Source of the DNA: Mycobacterium sp. E2479
GTDB taxonomy: Bacteria > Actinomycetota > Actinomycetes > Mycobacteriales > Mycobacteriaceae
Direction: 5' to 3'
Length of the DNA: 64,000 nucleotides
Assembly: GCF_001667925.1 (NCBI RefSeq)
Contig: NZ_LZJR01000165.1
Coordinates: forward strand, 38,322-102,321
The notes under the pieces are model-generated. The model made no database searches, was not told where the DNA came from, and saw only the letters and a list, made by a program, of their open reading frames with translations. The position numbers and the translations under genes were made by a program. Shown here in pieces: positions 60,302 through 64,000 of the stretch (position 1 is the first letter of the stretch; each line of letters starts with the position of its first letter).

Positions 60302-62152
60302 TCACCAGACGATGGCCGCCATGTCGCGGTTGTCCGAACACACGCTGCGCACCGCGGCCTGCAGGTCGGCCGCGGTAATGATTTGCAGGTCCTCCACGGT
60401 CACCGGTTGACCCGCGCGCTTCTGTGCGACCACTCGGGTGTCACGAAAGCCCTCGGCGCGTTCGACGACGTTGCGGGCGAACCTGCCGTTCTGCATGGCA
60501 TCGATGCCGTGGCGCCCGCCCGGGGTGGTGTAGTTGCGGATGGTCGTGGCCGCGTCCAAGAACGATTCGCGTGCACCCGAGTCGAGCAAGCTGGCGCGCG
60601 GCGTGGCGTAGCGATGTGCGATCTCGACGATCTCCGCCGGCGAGTAGGACTCGAAGCGGAGCTTGCGGTTGAACCTGCCGGCCAATCCCGGGTTCACGGT
60701 AAGGAACGCATCCACTTGGTCTTCGTAGCCGGCACCGATGAAACAGAAGTCGAATCGGTGAACCTCCAACGCAACCAGGAGTTGGTTCACGGCCTCCATG
60801 CCGATCATGTCGGGTGTGCCGTCCTGATGGCGCTCGATCAGGGAATAGAACTCATCCATGAAAATAATTCGACCAAGCGACTTTTCGATCAGTTCATTGG
60901 TCTTGGGCCCGGATTCGCCGATGAAGTGGCCGCAGAAATCCGATCGGCGCACCTCACGGATCTCGGGGTGCCGCACGATTCCCATGCCGGCATAGATCTT
61001 GCCCAAGGCTTCCGCGGTGGTTGTTTTGCCGGTACCGGGCGGGCCGACCAGCAGCATGTGATTGGTCTGGCCCTCCACCGGCAGGCCGTGCTCGAGCCGC
61101 ATTGTTCGCACTTCGAGTTGATCTTCCAGCGCAGCGACCGCTTCCTTCACCGCCGCCAGTCCCACCTGGTTGGCCAGCAGCTCGCGGCCCTCGGCCAACA
61201 GCTCGGCGCGTCGATCGTTGGCGGCGTCGTCATCGAGTTCGTCGCGGCTCTTGGCCGACGACGCGTCCCATCTGTCGGTGCGGCGGTCGATGGTTTGCTC
61301 GTCGGTCACGACCAGGTGCAGGTTCGGGTCGGCCAGCGCTTCTTTGGCCGCCTCGGTCAACACGCCGTTGATGGTGGCCTTGGAAAGCCAGATCTGGGCC
61401 TTGTCCTCCTCGCGCAGCTGCCGGTGCACCATCCCCCGCACGTAGGCCAGATCGGCGACGAGCAGCGGAATGTCGGCCGGGCCGATCGAGGCCGTCAACA
61501 CATCGGAGTCGAAGCGTGACGACGACTGGGTGTGGCCGATCACGTCCACCCGGTCGAGCCAGTCCAGCGCGACCCGGCCCTGCCCGAGGTGGGCGGCAGC
61601 GTGGGCTGCCAGCGCGCAAATCGACGCCGTCACAGCCGACATCACGATGGCGTGGGCGGGCAGCTCCTCGGCGGCGGTCAGCAGCACGTCCGGCCAGCGT
61701 TGCGCGCGGTACATCAAAAACGTTCGGGCCAATTGGTGCCACTGGTAGTTGGTCCACGAGTCCAGCAGGTCTGGGTTGGCCAGCAGCTTGTCGGCCTCGG
61801 CGTATTCCCCGGCGATCGTCAACGCGGACGCCAACGCCAGCCCGACCTGTGATGCGTCGGTGACGGTGATGCCGATGTAGGGGCCCAGCTGGATCTCCGC
61901 GGCCAGTGTCTGCCCGATGCGGGTGGTCTCGCGGTGTAACCATTCGCTCGTGACGTAGAGCTGGCGCAACGACGCCAGGTCGTTGTCACCGCACGCGATG
62001 CGCCCCAGCCACGCATCGGCCATCGACTTGTCGGCGTCGGTGGCGGCAACGAACTCGGGTAGCGCCGCCGCGCGGCCCTGCTGACTCTTGATCGCCATGG
62101 CACGGTCGAAATGTCTTCGGGCCGTTTGTAAATCACCCACCGCATCCCCCAT
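60302..62152 (-). CDS. eccA2: ESX-2 AAA+ ATPase EccA2
   Basis: Cytosolic AAA+ ATPase of the type VII secretion system ESX-2 (Rv3884c type). The 616-residue protein has an N-terminal TPR-like helical half (to about 300) and a C-terminal CbxX/CfqX AAA+ domain with Walker A GPPGTGKT (370-377), Walker B IIFMDE (429-434) and the arginine-finger region NPGLAGRFNRKL. The ATG at 62152 gives the ortholog length; a GTG 57 bp upstream is less likely. It is last in the visible mycP2-eccE2-eccA2 run. Confidence 0.95.
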   Translation of the reverse strand: MGDAVGDLQTARRHFDRAMAIKSQQGRAAALPEFVAATDADKSMADAWLGRIACGDNDLASLRQLYVTSEWLHRETTRIGQTLAAEIQLGPYIGITVTDASQVGLALASALTIAGEYAEADKLLANPDLLDSWTNYQWHQLARTFLMYRAQRWPDVLLTAAEELPAHAIVMSAVTASICALAAHAAAHLGQGRVALDWLDRVDVIGHTQSSSRFDSDVLTASIGPADIPLLVADLAYVRGMVHRQLREEDKAQIWLSKATINGVLTEAAKEALADPNLHLVVTDEQTIDRRTDRWDASSAKSRDELDDDAANDRRAELLAEGRELLANQVGLAAVKEAVAALEDQLEVRTMRLEHGLPVEGQTNHMLLVGPPGTGKTTTAEALGKIYAGMGIVRHPEIREVRRSDFCGHFIGESGPKTNELIEKSLGRIIFMDEFYSLIERHQDGTPDMIGMEAVNQLLVALEVHRFDFCFIGAGYEDQVDAFLTVNPGLAGRFNRKLRFESYSPAEIVEIAHRYATPRASLLDSGARESFLDAATTIRNYTTPGGRHGIDAMQNGRFARNVVERAEGFRDTRVVAQKRAGQPVTVEDLQIITAADLQAAVRSVCSDNRDMAAIVW

Positions 62153-62264
62153 TCCGGATATGGTCTCCGAGGTTGCAGGCAGCCGTCCACAGCCCTTTCG
62201 GGTTAGCACCGCAACCGGTCCGTGCGCCTATCACACTGTGCCTCGAACTCGCCCAACCGACCTG

Positions 62265-63875
62265 CTATGTGCCGACCGACATGCTTACCGGCTCGAGGCT
62301 GACGTAGCGGTTCTCGGCGCGGAACATGTCCATCTCGACAAGCCAATCCTGTCCTGCTGCACTGACATTCACCGCCGCCTGGCCGATCTGCTCGATGATC
62401 ACCTCAAACCCGTGCCGTTGCGCCTCGGAGAGCGTGACGCCCGCGGGTGCGACGGTGATCACGGTCGCCGGTCGCGGAGTGGGTGAGATCGCAGCCTCGA
62501 CACCTCCGCCTTCGGCCGCGCCGAAACCGCTACCCCGTTTCGCCGCGTATTCCACCACGCTCACCGTGGTCCGTGGTGCGGGACGTGAGCTGCTGACGAC
62601 GCTGATCTCCGGCATGCGCACGCTAACCCAGCGCGACATGTCACGGGTGTGCACGCAGACCCGTTCGCCGGCGCCGGCGGTGCGGATCACGAGTCGCTTG
62701 GCGACCGGGTCGTCCGCTGCAACGAACACACGCGACAATTCACCGGCGTCGGTAACCGGCATAAGCAGCCGATCACCGTTGCTCAGTTTGCCGATCAGGA
62801 CGCCCGACGGTCCGATCTCGGTGACCAGTTGTGCGGGCAACGGGCTGCGCCGAATGCCCCGCAGGTGGGGAAGGGGACCGCACATGTTCGTGGCCGCGGC
62901 AGCTGCCTGCTCGCCGTTGAGCCGGCGCAGAATCACGCTGGGCGGCGTCGGTGCGGGCGTCGGTGTGCGCACGGTGATCGTCGCGGTGCATTGGCCGTCG
63001 GAAAACACCGTGACGTTCTGGATGACCTCGTCGGCGCGCAACGTCCACGCCTGCGAGAGGTTGCGTGACGTGATCGCCTCGGCCGGGTATGCGTAGGTGG
63101 TCATCCAACCCGCTTCTCCGCGTATGGCTTTCCATCTCTGCACGTTTCCCGACACCGCGTCTCGTCCGAGCCGCCGATCGAGCTCGACAAGGTCGGTGGC
63201 GGTGGCCACCTTCGCCCGCAATCCTTGGCAGCGCAACCGCCCCGCGATGCGTTGTGCGGCTGAAATGGCCGCCGCGCCAACGGTCGTGCGCCAGAAGAGG
63301 GCCTGGGCGTTGTCGATCACCGCCAGCCGCATGATCAGCCATGTCTCGCGGCGGCCCGCGTAGGGGGGCGTCCCTATCTCCGAGTCGTACACTCGGGGGA
63401 AGTCTCCGGTGGTGCCGTGCCGAGAACCGATGGTGACGACGCTGATCGAATCGAGCTCCAGGCCCAACGCCTGGCGCAGCATCGGCACCAATTCGACGAT
63501 GTCGAGCACGTTTTCGGTCTCGACCGTCACCGAGCCGGTCACCATGGTCGCTCGGTGACCCCTGCCGAGAAGCTGCACCGCGGCCACGGCGACACCGTCT
63601 TGCACGCGGACCCCGCCACCGGATCGGTTGTTGGCCACGGTGGTCGGTGCAGTCCATTCGATCGGGCGCCGGCCACGCCGCCACAAGACGGCCCACGACC
63701 ACGCCGGCTGACCCCACCACCGCACAAAGACCAGCGCGATCCCCACCGCCACGGCGGCAGCCGAGCCGATGTACCCGGCCACAAGCCAACCGGCGAATGC
63801 GAGAACGAACACCACCCACACGCCGAACACCCGCCGGTTGCTGCCGCGGCTGAAGCCGGTCAGGTCGGGCCTCAT
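62265..63875 (-). CDS. eccE2: ESX-2 membrane component EccE2
   Basis: Peripheral subunit of the ESX-2 membrane complex, 536 residues against about 537 in M. tuberculosis. Two N-terminal transmembrane segments (about residues 17-34 and 36-53) precede a large soluble domain with the pattern WLIMRLAVIDNAQALFWRTTVGAAAI typical of EccE. The ATG overlaps the mycP2 stop codon (ATGA), so the two are coupled. A 112-bp gap separates it from eccA2. Confidence 0.95.
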   Translation of the reverse strand: MRPDLTGFSRGSNRRVFGVWVVFVLAFAGWLVAGYIGSAAAVAVGIALVFVRWWGQPAWSWAVLWRRGRRPIEWTAPTTVANNRSGGGVRVQDGVAVAAVQLLGRGHRATMVTGSVTVETENVLDIVELVPMLRQALGLELDSISVVTIGSRHGTTGDFPRVYDSEIGTPPYAGRRETWLIMRLAVIDNAQALFWRTTVGAAAISAAQRIAGRLRCQGLRAKVATATDLVELDRRLGRDAVSGNVQRWKAIRGEAGWMTTYAYPAEAITSRNLSQAWTLRADEVIQNVTVFSDGQCTATITVRTPTPAPTPPSVILRRLNGEQAAAAATNMCGPLPHLRGIRRSPLPAQLVTEIGPSGVLIGKLSNGDRLLMPVTDAGELSRVFVAADDPVAKRLVIRTAGAGERVCVHTRDMSRWVSVRMPEISVVSSSRPAPRTTVSVVEYAAKRGSGFGAAEGGGVEAAISPTPRPATVITVAPAGVTLSEAQRHGFEVIIEQIGQAAVNVSAAGQDWLVEMDMFRAENRYVSLEPVSMSVGT

Positions 63876-64000
63876 CGAGCCCTCCGCAGTCGCGCCGCGA
63901 TCGCGAACACCAATACACCGGCAGCCACGACCCCCAGGAATCCGATGGCGATGTTGCGTGCCCGGTGGTCGGGCGGCGGGGGCGCCTTGCTGCTAATGGC
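63872..64000 (-). CDS. mycP2: ESX-2 mycosin MycP2, C-terminal end only
   Basis: The last 42 codons of a subtilisin-like mycosin. What is visible is the proline-rich spacer APPPPDHRARN and the C-terminal transmembrane anchor IAIGFLGVVAAGVLVFAIAA followed by RLRRAR. The protease domain is outside the window. Identification rests on this tail and its position before eccE2. Confidence 0.85.
   Translation of the reverse strand, partial: AISSKAPPPPDHRARNIAIGFLGVVAAGVLVFAIAARLRRAR

Overview
The window is chromosomal DNA of a slow-growing Mycobacterium. GC content is high throughout. The mycolate and arabinogalactan cluster pks13-fadD32-culp6-fbpD-fbpA-aftB-ubiA-glfT2-glf-erp is followed, in Mycobacterium tuberculosis order, by orthologs of roughly Rv3811 to Rv3860 and then by the start of the ESX-2 locus. 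Several M. tuberculosis blocks known to me from memory are missing: PE_PGRS62, the sulfolipid-1 locus (papA2-mmpL8-pks2), bfrB, and the whole ESX-1 locus. Absence of ESX-1 with retention of ESX-2, and a Gln145-type SodA, fit the M. avium complex or a close relative. I cannot name the species. I saw no rRNA, tRNA, insertion sequence, prophage or CRISPR array.

Layout. 1-15.5 kb (minus strand): cell-envelope assembly. FadD32/Pks13 make mycolates; FbpA (Ag85A) transfers mycolates, while FbpD is a fold relative without a full catalytic triad; Culp6 is a cutinase-like hydrolase. UbiA and a PAP2 phosphatase make the arabinose donor; Glf and GlfT2 make galactan; AftB caps arabinan. 15.8-26.7 kb: the repetitive surface protein Erp, a peptidoglycan-recognition amidase, a HAD phosphatase, three tandem PlsC-type acyltransferases, a metallo-beta-lactamase/Rieske protein, and a TetR-controlled oxidoreductase and membrane protein. 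26.7-37 kb: purT-serS, a septum-formation-type protein, a small zincin, pheA, an IdeR-box gene, an LCP-family protein, glpQ1 and a zinc-ribbon membrane protein.

37-48 kb: an intergenic cluster of DnaA boxes and a new small membrane ORF precede sodA. A manganese exporter with a yybP-ykoY riboswitch lies close by. Then come espR, a copper-type YcnI-CopC pair, the hns-like Lys/Ala/Pro protein, rraA, ethA/ethR with a three-site operator, and an extra Y-family polymerase (dinB3) whose start codon sits inside a LexA box. 48-64 kb: a PHP-domain protein, an F420-type oxidoreductase, gltBD, a MinD/EspI-like ATPase, an ECF sigma factor divergent from an NmrA-like gene, a deazaflavin-type protein, then eccA2, eccE2 and the end of mycP2.

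The most interesting points are regulatory or small: a perfect CRP palindrome upstream of an overlooked 46-residue ORF downstream of gltD; mirror-image ECF41-like promoters in the module that occupies the ESX-1 position; the SOS-box dinB3; paired TetR operators; and a triple palindrome in front of fadD32.
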